Source: M3007 sp964550795 (GTDB lineage: Bacteria > Bacteroidota > Bacteroidia > Chitinophagales > Saprospiraceae). Taken from it: a DNA stretch of 64,000 bases. Positions within the stretch are counted from its first letter, which is position 1. Each line of letters starts with the position of its first letter. The DNA is taken from assembly GCA_964550795.1 (NCBI GenBank), contig CAZKBH010000012.1, positions 1 through 64,000 of the forward strand, in the 5' to 3' direction. The translations under genes were made by a program, and so were the position numbers. Shown here one piece after another: positions 45,441-53,901 of the stretch. Under the pieces are notes generated by a model. It made no database searches, was not told where the DNA came from, and saw only the letters and a program-made list of their open reading frames with translations.

Positions 45441-46009
45441 GGATGTTTAACCGCCCACTTATATTGGCTTCTAAAAGCCCCCGTCGCAGCCAACTTTTGC
45501 ACGAAGCGGGTTTTGATTTTACCGTTCAAACCTTCGATGTAGACGAGTCATTTCCACCCGATATGCCGCCCGAAGAAGTAGCTCCCTGGTTGGCACAACG
45601 CAAAGCCGAAGCAGCCAGGCATCTGATCCATTCCAACGAAATCATTTTAGCCGCCGATTCGGTGGTGATTCTGGATGGAAAAATTTACAACAAACCGGCA
45701 GACTACGCTGAGGCGTTCAGCATGATTCGGGCACTTTCGGGGAAACAACACACCGTCATCACAGGCGTTTGTCTATTGTCGAAAGAAAAAGAACAAGTGC
45801 TTGCAGGCGTCACAAAAGTCTGGTTTTCAACCCTTTCGGACGAAGAAATTGATTATTACATCCAAACCTGTGCCCCTTTCGACAAAGCAGGCTCCTATGG
45901 CGCGCAGGATTGGATCGGGCACTGCAAAATCACCCGGATCGAAGGAACTTTCCAGAATGTAATGGGGCTTCCCGTGGATTTGGTGTATGCTGCTTTGCAG
46001 CAATTTTAA
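45437..46009 (+). CDS. maf: Maf-like nucleotide pyrophosphatase
   Basis: 190 residues from the ATG at 45437, which overlaps the preceding stop (an ATG at 45443 is an alternative). Motifs are LILASKSPRRSQLLHEAGF (SxSPRR), DESFPPDMPPEEVAPWLAQR and ILAADSVVILDGKIYNKPAD (active-site AADxVV). KAGSYGAQDWIGHCKITRIE follows near the end. The YhdE-type Maf enzymes remove pyrophosphate from dTTP or UTP; the CTP/m7GTP branch is a little different. The neighbouring UbiA and GT4 genes show no direct pathway link. Confidence 0.95.
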   Translation: MRMFNRPLILASKSPRRSQLLHEAGFDFTVQTFDVDESFPPDMPPEEVAPWLAQRKAEAARHLIHSNEIILAADSVVILDGKIYNKPADYAEAFSMIRALSGKQHTVITGVCLLSKEKEQVLAGVTKVWFSTLSDEEIDYYIQTCAPFDKAGSYGAQDWIGHCKITRIEGTFQNVMGLPVDLVYAALQQF

Positions 46010-46015
46010 CCGAAC

Positions 46016-47113
46016 ATGACTATCCTCTTCACCGTCACCAACGACCTTACGTACGACCAACGGATGCAACGCATCTGTGGCACTTTGGCGGACAATGGCC
46101 ATTCGGTGACGCTTGTGGGGCGCATGCTTCCGGGCTCTATTCCCTTGGAAACCAATACGTTTGCTCAAAAACGTTTGCACTGTTTTTTCCAGAAAGGCTT
46201 TTTGTTTTATGCCGAATACAACCTGCGCCTGTTCTTTTTTTTGCTTTTCGCTCAATATGACGCGGTGTGTTCCATTGACCTCGATACGCTCTGCGCCGGA
46301 TGTATGGCGAGTTTAATCCGAGGAAAAAAGCGCGTCTTTGATGCGCACGAATATTTTACAGAAGTGCCAGAGGTCGTTCATCGTCCCATGGTTCGTTTTT
46401 TTTGGGGTTTGGTGGCCAAGTTCTGCTTGCCATTTTACAAATTTGCCTACACCGTGGGGCCTGCATTGGCCAAAATTTTTAAGGAGCAATACGGAATTCC
46501 GTTCGAGGTGGTGCGCAATGTTCCCATGCCAATCAAATCTGCTTCGATTGTCCAGGCTACGATGCCCAAAACAATCCTGTATCAGGGTGCGCTCAACGAA
46601 GGACGAGGAATTGAAGCCTTGATAGATGCCATGCAATACCTTGATAATGTGCAACTTGTACTCGCCGGCGAAGGGGATTTATCCAAAAAGTTGCGCCAAA
46701 GAGCTAAGGACTTAGAACTTGGAGATCGCGTGTTGTTTCTAGGCTTTGTCAAGCCAGCGGACTTACCCGAAATTACTGCAAAGGCATGGCTCGGGGTGAA
46801 TCTTTTGGAAAATCGGGGTCAGTCGTACTACTACTCTTTGGCCAACAAATTTTTTGACTGCGTGCAGGCGACTGTGCCGGTTTTGACCATGGATTTTCCA
46901 GAGTACCGGGCCATGAACGCACAATATGAAGTAGCAGTACTCTTGTCAGAACTCAGCACCGAAAGCGTTGTGCAAGCCGTACAAAACCTGCTGAATGGCG
47001 CTGAATTATACAAAAAATTGAAGCAAAACTGTTTGATAGCCGGTCAGGAATGGCATTGGGAGCAAGAACAAAAAAGGCTGTTGGAAATTTGGAAAAGGGT
47101 TGAACTTTCATAA
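46016..47113 (+). CDS. Glycosyltransferase family 4
   Basis: 365 residues. N-terminal Rossmann-like half with MTILFTVTNDLTYDQRMQRI and the acceptor-side segment VFDAHEYFTEVPEVVHRP. The C-terminal GT-B half has TILYQGALNEGRGIEALIDA (donor-binding loop), VLAGEGDLSKKLRQRAKDLE, DRVLFLGFVKPADLP and ENRGQSYYYSLANKFFDCV, the acidic-type donor motif. It belongs to the retaining GT-B GT4 class. Located 6 bp after maf, in the same direction. Substrates are not predictable. Confidence 0.88.
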   Translation: MTILFTVTNDLTYDQRMQRICGTLADNGHSVTLVGRMLPGSIPLETNTFAQKRLHCFFQKGFLFYAEYNLRLFFFLLFAQYDAVCSIDLDTLCAGCMASLIRGKKRVFDAHEYFTEVPEVVHRPMVRFFWGLVAKFCLPFYKFAYTVGPALAKIFKEQYGIPFEVVRNVPMPIKSASIVQATMPKTILYQGALNEGRGIEALIDAMQYLDNVQLVLAGEGDLSKKLRQRAKDLELGDRVLFLGFVKPADLPEITAKAWLGVNLLENRGQSYYYSLANKFFDCVQATVPVLTMDFPEYRAMNAQYEVAVLLSELSTESVVQAVQNLLNGAELYKKLKQNCLIAGQEWHWEQEQKRLLEIWKRVELS

Positions 47114-47297
47114 CCTAAGAATGTGTGGTTCGAATGTACTACCACATTGATTATCAGGAGCTGTGCCAAATTTTTCTGAACACGCGCAAAATTGCCCATG
47201 GAAGACAGAACCCCCGGTAAAACCTTTTGTTTGATTTATTAGCAGGTAGATTTGCCCTTGATTTCAAAAAACTGCCATCCTTTACTGTTCCTGTTTG

Positions 47298-49691
47298 ATG
47301 ATTAACCTACTCAGATTTTCGCTGGGCGCTTCGCTCCTGCTTTTTGCGCAAATTTCGTTCGCGCAACTCCAAAATACAAACCTGCAACTCCGTTCCACCA
47401 TGGATTTTCCCGGCCAGACGCTCGCAAATGTGTGCGGATACTGGCAAAATGGGAAAGAATATGCCTTATTAGGAGGCTCACTGGGAATGATTATCGTGGA
47501 TATCACCAATCCCGATGCACCGCAACAAATTGTACAAATTCCGGGGCCAAACGACCTTTGGAAAGAAATTAAGGTTTACGAGCACTACGCCTACATCACC
47601 ACTGAAGGTGGAGGTGGCTTGCAAATAGTAGATTTGAGTGATCTTCCTAGCCCAAATTTGAATTACTATTCCTACCTGGGAGACGGCGCAATTGCGGGAG
47701 ATCTTAACAAAATCCACGCCTTGCACATTGACGTCACAAAGGGTTTTCTCTACACTTTTGGGGGTGATTTGGCACCCGGCGGGGCCAAAATATTCGATTT
47801 GAAGCCCAATCCATATACGCCCAAATTCGTGGGTAGATTTGAGCAAGAGGGGTATATCCATGATGGCTACGTGGACAATGATACCTTGTATGCTTGCCAT
47901 ATCTTTGGAGGATTTATGTCGGTAGTGGACATGACCAACAAATTGAATCCGGTTGTATTGGGCACCGTGACAACGCCCGCCAGATTTACCCACAATGCCT
48001 GGATTACCGACGATCGGAAACACGTACTTACGACTGACGAAGCTGCACCTTCTTTTCTCACCTCCTATGATGTCAGTGATCCGTCGGATATCCGTGAATT
48101 GGACCGGCTTTCGCCCAACAACGGAAATGGTACTTATGTGCATAATACGCACATTCTCAACGATTATGCGGTCACTTCCTGGTACACCAGTGGGGTCCTG
48201 ATTGTGGATGCGCACCGGCCTCAAAATCTGGTTACGGTGGCGCAATTTGATACCTATGCAGGCAATGCGCTCGAATTTGATGGATGCTGGGGCGTATTTC
48301 CTTATTTCCCATCGGGCAACATCATCGCCTCGGATATTGAACCCGGGCAATTGACGGTATTAACCCCCACGTACAAGCGCGCCTGCTATCTGGAGGGTAA
48401 AATCACGAATGGCTGCAATGGGATTCCTATGCTTGGCGCTACCATTCGAATCAATGGTGGAACAGCTCCACAGAAAATCGTAACAACTTCAGCAAACGGA
48501 CTTTACCGGACCGGATTGGTAACACCGGGAAATTTCACCGTTACCATCTCTGCACCCGGCTTTATAAGCCAAACCCTTCCCATTTCTATGGAAACGGGCG
48601 TCGTAACCGAATTAAACCTGACCCTCGAAGCTGGGCCTGTTTTTGAAGCAATGGGCATTGTAACTGAACTGGGCTCCAACATCCCCCTTCCCAACACCGA
48701 AGTGGCATTGAATAGCAGTCTGGTTTCTTTTAAAGTGATTACAAATGCGTTGGGCCAATTTAATCTGGGATGTGTGCCTGTGGCCAACTATACCGCTGTG
48801 GCAGGCAAGTGGGGCTATTTTGTGAGCGAAACACCGGTCAATCAAAATGGTCTCACGGAGGTTAAACTCTTACCTGGATATTACGACGACTTTGCGACCG
48901 ACCTTGGTTGGACCACCAGCAGCGCAGCGTCTTCCGGCGACTGGGAGCGTGGCGAGCCAAGAGGTACTTTTTGGCAAGGACAACTAGCAAACCCTGATTC
49001 TGATGCCAGTGTGGACGATAATGATTTTTGTTATGTCACAGGGAATGGTGGTGGCCAGGCTGGATCCGACGATATCGACGATGGTGCTGTTAGCCTCATC
49101 AGTCCGGTCATGAAACTTGCGGCATTCCCCGATGCCGTGTTATCGTTCTATTATTGGTTTTTCAATGATGGTGGTACGGGTGGTACGCTGCCCAACGACA
49201 GACTTCAAGTCAATCTTTTAAATGGCAATCAAACCATCCCCCTGGTTACCATTACTGAATCCCAGAGCGCATGGCGGTATTCTGGCGAAATTCACTTAAA
49301 GGATTTTCTGCCTATTTTGAGCGACAACCTGCGTGTTCAGTTCATAGCACGCGACGACAATCCCGGCCACCTGGTAGAGGCTGCGGTAGATGTATTCAGT
49401 GTGGTACCGGAAATCGTTACGTCCACGGCCAATTTGGATGACAAGGCTTTTTTGACGGTATCACCCAATCCTTCCAGTTCGCAATTTGTGATTGATTACA
49501 CCTGGGAAAGTGCCACGGAGAACCCAGTTTTGGAGGTTTACAATATGCTCGGTCAGGTTGTATTATCGCAGACCATGGCTTCCAAAACCGGCCTATTTAG
49601 TTGTGGCAATAACTGGACCACCGGGGTGTATTTCGCCCAATTACGCAGCGAAGGACGCAGTAGTGAGACCTTTAAGATGATTAAACAATAA
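47298..49691 (+). CDS. Choice-of-anchor B / LVIVD propeller protein with T9SS type A tail
   Basis: 797 residues from the ATG at 47298 (a TTG codon precedes it). Signal peptide MINLLRFSLGASLLLFAQIS. Residues about 25-365 are LVIVD-type propeller repeats: GGSLGMIIVDITNPDAP, GGGLQIVDLSDLPSPN and TSGVLIVDAHRPQNLV. This is the choice-of-anchor B domain. Two carboxypeptidase-regulatory-like beta domains follow (about 370-540), then a MAM-like or jelly-roll part (about 545-705). The C-terminus is a T9SS type A signal (VSPNPSSSQFVIDYTWES, then TGVYFAQLRSEGRSSE). It is an exported surface protein whose ligand is unknown. Confidence 0.88.
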   Translation: MINLLRFSLGASLLLFAQISFAQLQNTNLQLRSTMDFPGQTLANVCGYWQNGKEYALLGGSLGMIIVDITNPDAPQQIVQIPGPNDLWKEIKVYEHYAYITTEGGGGLQIVDLSDLPSPNLNYYSYLGDGAIAGDLNKIHALHIDVTKGFLYTFGGDLAPGGAKIFDLKPNPYTPKFVGRFEQEGYIHDGYVDNDTLYACHIFGGFMSVVDMTNKLNPVVLGTVTTPARFTHNAWITDDRKHVLTTDEAAPSFLTSYDVSDPSDIRELDRLSPNNGNGTYVHNTHILNDYAVTSWYTSGVLIVDAHRPQNLVTVAQFDTYAGNALEFDGCWGVFPYFPSGNIIASDIEPGQLTVLTPTYKRACYLEGKITNGCNGIPMLGATIRINGGTAPQKIVTTSANGLYRTGLVTPGNFTVTISAPGFISQTLPISMETGVVTELNLTLEAGPVFEAMGIVTELGSNIPLPNTEVALNSSLVSFKVITNALGQFNLGCVPVANYTAVAGKWGYFVSETPVNQNGLTEVKLLPGYYDDFATDLGWTTSSAASSGDWERGEPRGTFWQGQLANPDSDASVDDNDFCYVTGNGGGQAGSDDIDDGAVSLISPVMKLAAFPDAVLSFYYWFFNDGGTGGTLPNDRLQVNLLNGNQTIPLVTITESQSAWRYSGEIHLKDFLPILSDNLRVQFIARDDNPGHLVEAAVDVFSVVPEIVTSTANLDDKAFLTVSPNPSSSQFVIDYTWESATENPVLEVYNMLGQVVLSQTMASKTGLFSCGNNWTTGVYFAQLRSEGRSSETFKMIKQ

Positions 49692-49705
49692 TTGCTTAAA
49701 GTGCC

Positions 49706-50554
49706 CTAAGGCCGCTTACGCAAAACCACCCCTTTGCCCACACTTCGGTTAGTCCAGCCAAACAAATTACGGTCCAACCAAAGCAAAAAATCGGTTACAA
49801 AAACCAGCCAAGGCTCGCCTGTGGAGGCAGGTCGAATTTTTAAACCACCTTCCGTATCGGAGGTCACGTTGCCTGCATTTTTTTTGAAAACACTTTGCGC
49901 CAGCCCGGTCCAATAGACCTCCAAAATGCCGACCAAATGCCGACTAAGTCCTTGAAATTCAACTACTTCCAGGTCGGCGCCGGCAACCCATTTGTTAAGA
50001 TCTGCCGATCCAATCAGGTAATCATGGCCAAAAGCGTAGGCACCCTGTGATATGAGGTTTTCTTTCTTTTCGACCTTGCCAAACCACTGCCACAGACGGT
50101 TCACCGGGTCATAGGTGAAGGGGAATTCGCGACTCGGGAAAGTCATGATAGCTACGCCACCTGGACGGAGCACGCGCGCAATTTCCTGCACCATTTTTTC
50201 GGGCTGCCCCACGTGCTCTATCACTTCACAGGAAACCAAAAGATCAAAACTGGCGCTAGGGTAGGAGAGGGCAAGCGCGTTATTTGTTTCGTATCGAAGA
50301 TTGGCAACATCTGCGTTGAGTTGGCGGGCATGGGCCAGATCTTCTTCGTTTACATCACATCCTATCAGTTGCTGGCAATGTTTGGCAATCATCCGATCAT
50401 AATCGCCTTCGCCAGTACCCAGGTTTAGGGCGGATTCCAGGACATTGGGAGTACTTGCGTCTCCGTTCAGGCGAATCGGCGCATAGGTTTCCAAGCGTTT
50501 TTTGACAAAAAGGTAGCGGTTCCGGAAGCTTGGGAAGAGAAATTTGAAATTCAT
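49706..50554 (-). CDS. Class I SAM-dependent methyltransferase
   Basis: 282 residues from the ATG at 50552-50554 (an upstream TTG lacks support). Motif I is LNLGTGEGDYDRMIAKH near residue 43, a later Asp in LIGCDVNEEDLAHAR binds the SAM ribose, and motif post-I is FDLLVSCEVIEHVGQPEKMV. It continues with EIARVLRPGGVAIMTFP, a UbiE/methyltransf_11-type fold. The C-terminus has hydrophobic aromatic stretches (FVTDFLLWLDRNLFGWT). The substrate is unknown. It is convergent with the choice-of-anchor-B gene and preceded by a GTGTGGCACACCT-like motif near 50597-50612. Confidence 0.87.
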   Translation of the reverse strand: MNFKFLFPSFRNRYLFVKKRLETYAPIRLNGDASTPNVLESALNLGTGEGDYDRMIAKHCQQLIGCDVNEEDLAHARQLNADVANLRYETNNALALSYPSASFDLLVSCEVIEHVGQPEKMVQEIARVLRPGGVAIMTFPSREFPFTYDPVNRLWQWFGKVEKKENLISQGAYAFGHDYLIGSADLNKWVAGADLEVVEFQGLSRHLVGILEVYWTGLAQSVFKKNAGNVTSDTEGGLKIRPASTGEPWLVFVTDFLLWLDRNLFGWTNRSVGKGVVLRKRP

Positions 50555-50638
50555 CAAAGGAGATAAAACGGTGAACGAAAGGAGCGTTTTTAGAAGAGAT
50601 GTGCCACACCTCCTTGAGCATAAAAAAGTTGTTTAGAC

Positions 50639-51370
50639 TCAATTGCAGGGCCAGACATAATCGGACAATGGCCAACTTTTTCCTTGAAACGAGAAATGCC
50701 ACCATTCCGTTCGGATGCCTTTTAAACCAACGGCCGCGAGGGTTTCCCGCAACAACTTTCTATTTTCCAATACTTTTTTAGGTAAAGTCAGGTTGTCCGT
50801 GTGGGCTTCGCGGCCAAAAAAATCATACGCGGTGCCCATATCAAGTTCTTTCCCGCTGGCATCCACGATGGTAAGATCCACGGCTGCCCCCCGCGAGTGC
50901 ATAGAGCCTTTTGCAGGCGGGGTAACATAATTTGGATCCGGTACCTTATCCCAGAGCCGCTGTTGATAGGGCCTGGGGCGGTAGCAGTCGAACATTTTTA
51001 AGCCCATCCCTTTGGCTTTCAAGGTTTTATGTGCTTTCACAACGGCCTCAGCGACTTCTGGCCGAAGCAAACATCGCGCACAGTCGTAAATTTTAGATTG
51101 GGTAAAATTATCTTCCGTCGCGTATTTAATATCAAGTCGGATGCTAGGATCGAGGGTGCTGACATCCAAAAATCCTTTATGCGCTTGCGTCTGTTGCCCG
51201 GAAAAATTAGGAGACACGGCGTCTGAATGGCTGGGAGGTGGTGCCGACTTCGTACGATCGGATGTTACCACAGGTACTGTGGACTTGTTTATCTCCTCAT
51301 TTTGACTCACCGATGGTTGGTTGCTACAAGCAATGGCAAGCAGCACGATCAGGTAGGAATGTTGTCGCAT
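50639..51370 (-). CDS. D-alanyl-D-alanine dipeptidase (VanX/DdpX type, M15D)
   Basis: 243 residues from the ATG at 51368-51370, which gives a lipoprotein signal (MRQHSYLIVLLAIACSNQPS, lipobox AIAC). A Ser/Pro-rich linker precedes the enzyme. The M15D core starts LDIKYATEDNFTQSKIYDCA and contains MFDCYRPRPYQQRLWDKV (catalytic Arg), GSMHSRGAAVDLTIVD (zinc ligands His and Asp) and RTEWWHFSF (Glu and His). VanX-like enzymes hydrolyse D-Ala-D-Ala. In this context it is probably cell-wall turnover or dipeptide use. No vanH or vanA is nearby, so a resistance role is not supported. Confidence 0.92.
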   Translation of the reverse strand: MRQHSYLIVLLAIACSNQPSVSQNEEINKSTVPVVTSDRTKSAPPPSHSDAVSPNFSGQQTQAHKGFLDVSTLDPSIRLDIKYATEDNFTQSKIYDCARCLLRPEVAEAVVKAHKTLKAKGMGLKMFDCYRPRPYQQRLWDKVPDPNYVTPPAKGSMHSRGAAVDLTIVDASGKELDMGTAYDFFGREAHTDNLTLPKKVLENRKLLRETLAAVGLKGIRTEWWHFSFQGKSWPLSDYVWPCN

Positions 51371-51533
51371 AAAAGAATAGTTTGGCTGCAAAATTACTTT
51401 TTGTGCCCGGATTGAGTGCTGCTTTCGCACATAGTTACCAGATTTGAAGGATAATTTTTGATTTGGGGCGATTAAGACTCAACGAAAGCACTTCGTTTGC
51501 GTTTATGCACTTCGTCTTCCAACAGGATAAAAC

Positions 51534-52613
51534 ATGGCTGAAAAAGCAACATCTTCTGCAAAATCATTCAAAACAAACAGGTTAGTTCAATTTTGTCGCT
51601 CTATTTTCCCAATGTCGCCGCTAATTCTCAAGGGCGTTTTTGCTGCTGCGCAAGGAACACCTTACCCTGGCCAACCCTTTGATGGGCCGGGAGGTGCGGA
51701 TTACATGCACCAGTCCGTGACTTTTTCCGATGCGGCCACCCAAGCGGACGGCTACTGGCTATTTGAGCCTACTGAACCTACGCCCGATTCTGCCGAAGTA
51801 GTTGTCTTTTTGCATGGTTATGGCGCTTACAATCCTATGGCGTATGGCAAATGGATCAAACACCTGGTGGCCAAGGGCAATATTGTAATTTATCCAAGGT
51901 ATCAAAAAAACCTGGTTTGGCCTCGCCCCAACGTATTTCCTGAAAATGCTGCAAGAGGGATTCGAGATGCGCTCGAGGAACTGCAAAAAGAGGGGCACGT
52001 AAAACCGCGAACGGATAAAGTTGCCTACATCGCCCATTCTTATGGAGGAGTGATTGCAACCAACCTGGCGGCACATTGGGAGCGTTTTGAAATACCCAAA
52101 CCAACGGCTATGTTGTTGGCTCAACCCGGGTCCGGACCATTTAAAGGGGGGCGCTTGGAAGATTACGCACAACTCCCCCACGAAATGAACCTTCTTGTGG
52201 TGGTAGGCGAAGACGATTACGTGGTTGGTTCAGAATTTGGAAGTTTAGTGTTTAAAACAGCCATCAATACCCCCAATCGAAATCTGGTTATCCAACGTCG
52301 GGATACCACAAACAATAAGCGATGGATTCTCGCAACCCATTCAGAACCATACGCTTATGACCTTGATTTTGATGTAGGCGTAAGAAATTACACGGCCAAA
52401 CGGGTGCTTATGACGTCAAGACTTAACGAGGTGGACTTTTTCTGCTATTGGAAACTATCTGATGCCTTGCTTGCCTATACCCGGACTGGCCAATACGGTG
52501 AATTTGCCTTTGGAAATACGCCTCAGCAGCGATTTTTGGGTGTTTGGCCAGACGGCAGGCCCATTAAGGAACTTGAGATTGTATTGCCGGATCAACTCGA
52601 AACAAAGCGGTAG
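51534..52613 (+). CDS. Alpha/beta hydrolase
   Basis: 359 residues. The hydrolase motif is VVVFLHGYGAYNPMAYGKWI (oxyanion region) near residue 88, and the nucleophile elbow is AYIAHSYGGVIATNLAA (Ser near 170). The acidic residue lies in VVGEDDYVVGSEF and the catalytic His in the region ILATHSEPYAYD. A weakly hydrophobic N-terminal stretch might be a signal anchor (FPMSPLILKGVFAAAQG). The substrate class is unclear, esterase or lipase being possible. It is convergent with the FkbM gene (7 bp between stops). Confidence 0.8.
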   Translation: MAEKATSSAKSFKTNRLVQFCRSIFPMSPLILKGVFAAAQGTPYPGQPFDGPGGADYMHQSVTFSDAATQADGYWLFEPTEPTPDSAEVVVFLHGYGAYNPMAYGKWIKHLVAKGNIVIYPRYQKNLVWPRPNVFPENAARGIRDALEELQKEGHVKPRTDKVAYIAHSYGGVIATNLAAHWERFEIPKPTAMLLAQPGSGPFKGGRLEDYAQLPHEMNLLVVVGEDDYVVGSEFGSLVFKTAINTPNRNLVIQRRDTTNNKRWILATHSEPYAYDLDFDVGVRNYTAKRVLMTSRLNEVDFFCYWKLSDALLAYTRTGQYGEFAFGNTPQQRFLGVWPDGRPIKELEIVLPDQLETKR

Positions 52614-52620
52614 TGAACTA

Positions 52621-53340
52621 CTAAGCTCCCGCCACAAAGTAGTAGTTGCGGCGTTCGTAAAACTGTTTGGCAAACATTTCCGCACTCAGAGATGATCCTC
52701 CCGCCAGGAAGTTTTCCAGCAGAAATATGCGCATTCCACAACGCTCCAAAAGTGCAAAAACCTGCTCTGGAGTAGAGCCGTACATTTCGGAAGCGCCCAG
52801 CCCATGTTCAAAAATGAGCGTTGGTTTCCAGCGAGTGAGGGTTTCAAGGGCACCTTCAATCACCCTTTGCTCGCCGCCTTCCACGTCAATTTTTAAAACA
52901 TCCAGGGGTAAATCTTTGGGCCATATCTCATCCAGTTTCTCGGTTCTCACCGTAATCTGGATGTCCTCCTCATTCGGCCGGTCGTAATGCCGTTTCAAAA
53001 GACCACTGTAGGAGGGATTACTCACCACATAATTGAAACTGGAAGAGCCCTTTTGATTCGAAAGGGCAATGTCGAGGATGTGGCAGCCTTTTAAGGAGCC
53101 ATATTTTTCAACGAGATTCTGAAACAGCACAGGAATCGGCTCGAAGCCATAGTGCTGGCCTTCAGGGGCAGATATGAGAAACAGATCGAGAATTTCACCT
53201 TTGTGGCAACCAACATCCGCACAATTGCTTGTGGGGCGGCATACTTTTTTAATGACCCGCTGTGTAAGGCGGTCATAACGCTGGTTTTTCGTGAATGCAA
53301 AAGGCAGTGCCTTGAGTAATTTTTTGAGAAAGTCCTTCAA
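52621..53340 (-). CDS. FkbM family methyltransferase
   Basis: 239 residues. FkbM signatures: NCADVGCHKGEILDLFLI (SAM-binding), HYGFEPIPVLFQNL, and LDVLKIDVEGGEQRVIEGAL, followed by KPTLIFEHGLGASEMYGS. The family O-methylates sugars or polyketides, and in Bacteroidota it often accompanies glycan clusters. Here it stands alone. It is convergent with the hydrolase; the region upstream (53341-53901) is a repeat-rich spacer. Confidence 0.9.
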   Translation of the reverse strand: MKDFLKKLLKALPFAFTKNQRYDRLTQRVIKKVCRPTSNCADVGCHKGEILDLFLISAPEGQHYGFEPIPVLFQNLVEKYGSLKGCHILDIALSNQKGSSSFNYVVSNPSYSGLLKRHYDRPNEEDIQITVRTEKLDEIWPKDLPLDVLKIDVEGGEQRVIEGALETLTRWKPTLIFEHGLGASEMYGSTPEQVFALLERCGMRIFLLENFLAGGSSLSAEMFAKQFYERRNYYFVAGA

Positions 53341-53361
53341 ACGGGAAAAATTTCAACGGCG

Positions 53362-53475
53362 GCAAAATGCCACGTTTAACAATGACCCTCCTTTGCCGAG
53401 GCTACGGCGGGTAAATCAGGGGGCAAGATACCACGTTTAACAGTGACCCTCCTTGCCAAGGCTAAGGTGGGTAAA
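53362..53475 (+). repeat. Tandem direct repeat, unit about 53 bp
   Basis: 53362-53415 and 53423-53475 share CCACGTTTAACA-TGACCCTCC and the following TGCC..GGCTA.GG.GGGTAAA, with several substitutions and a one-base length difference. Confidence 0.75.
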
Positions 53476-53480
53476 AAAAA

Positions 53481-53634
53481 ACCGTCGAAGCTTTGCGCAT
53501 CGACGGTTAAACCCTAAAACCAAATGAAAACAATCTTTCTTTATGTGTCTTAAAACAATCTTTCTTAAAAAAGCCGTCGAAGCATTGCGCCCCGACGGCC
53601 AAACCCTAAAAAACCAAATGAAAACAATCTTCCG
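53481..53634 (+). repeat. Duplicated hairpin leader with aborted start codon
   Basis: 53481-53540 and 53573-53634 are two copies of a hairpin (CCGTCGAAGC...GACGG) followed by AAACCCTAAAA and CCAAATGAAAACAATCTT. In both, the ATG (53524 and 53618) opens MKTIF, but stops follow after 9 and 16 codons. A third partial AAAACAATCTTTCTT lies at 53553. Confidence 0.7.
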
Positions 53635-53901
53635 TAGTGAGGGGCACTCGTTTTCACAAGTGCAGTAATTATTTCGCGTCTCAATTCATTCAACCACAAG
53701 AACACGATTTATACGAAGCTTTTTGGGTAGGTCACAGCTTAAATCAGCTGTGTTCCAACGCTTTGATGCTTGTTAACAAACTCAGTGTGTTCAGACCAAT
53801 AGCAGAACCTAATTTGCCTGTTTTAGTTCTAAATGAAGGGGTTGCTTAGGAAATCGTTTGCATTAAAATCCTATGTCTGGATTTTTTGAAGCACAAAAAT
53901 A

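Larger units (their letters stand above)
53341..53901. other. 561-bp spacer with duplicated leader fragments
   Basis: It contains two pairs of direct repeats (53362-53415 with 53423-53475, and 53481-53540 with 53573-53634). The second pair ends in a start codon with MKTIF, but the frames stop after 9 and 16 codons, so these are probably remnants of a secreted-protein gene start. A 70-codon plus frame (GTG 53637 to 53849) follows, without recognisable similarity. No intact gene was identified. Confidence 0.55.

Noticed and set aside
47121..47150. tRNA-like T-loop (GGTTCGAATG)
   Set aside because: No acceptor or anticodon arms can be formed around it.
50639..51370. Vancomycin resistance gene cluster
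   Set aside because: The protein is VanX-like but has no VanH or VanA neighbours; related dipeptidases serve peptidoglycan turnover.
53637..53849. 70-codon gene in the glnS-FkbM spacer
   Set aside because: It begins with GTG inside a duplicated leader and has no similarity or signal; too weak to call a gene.
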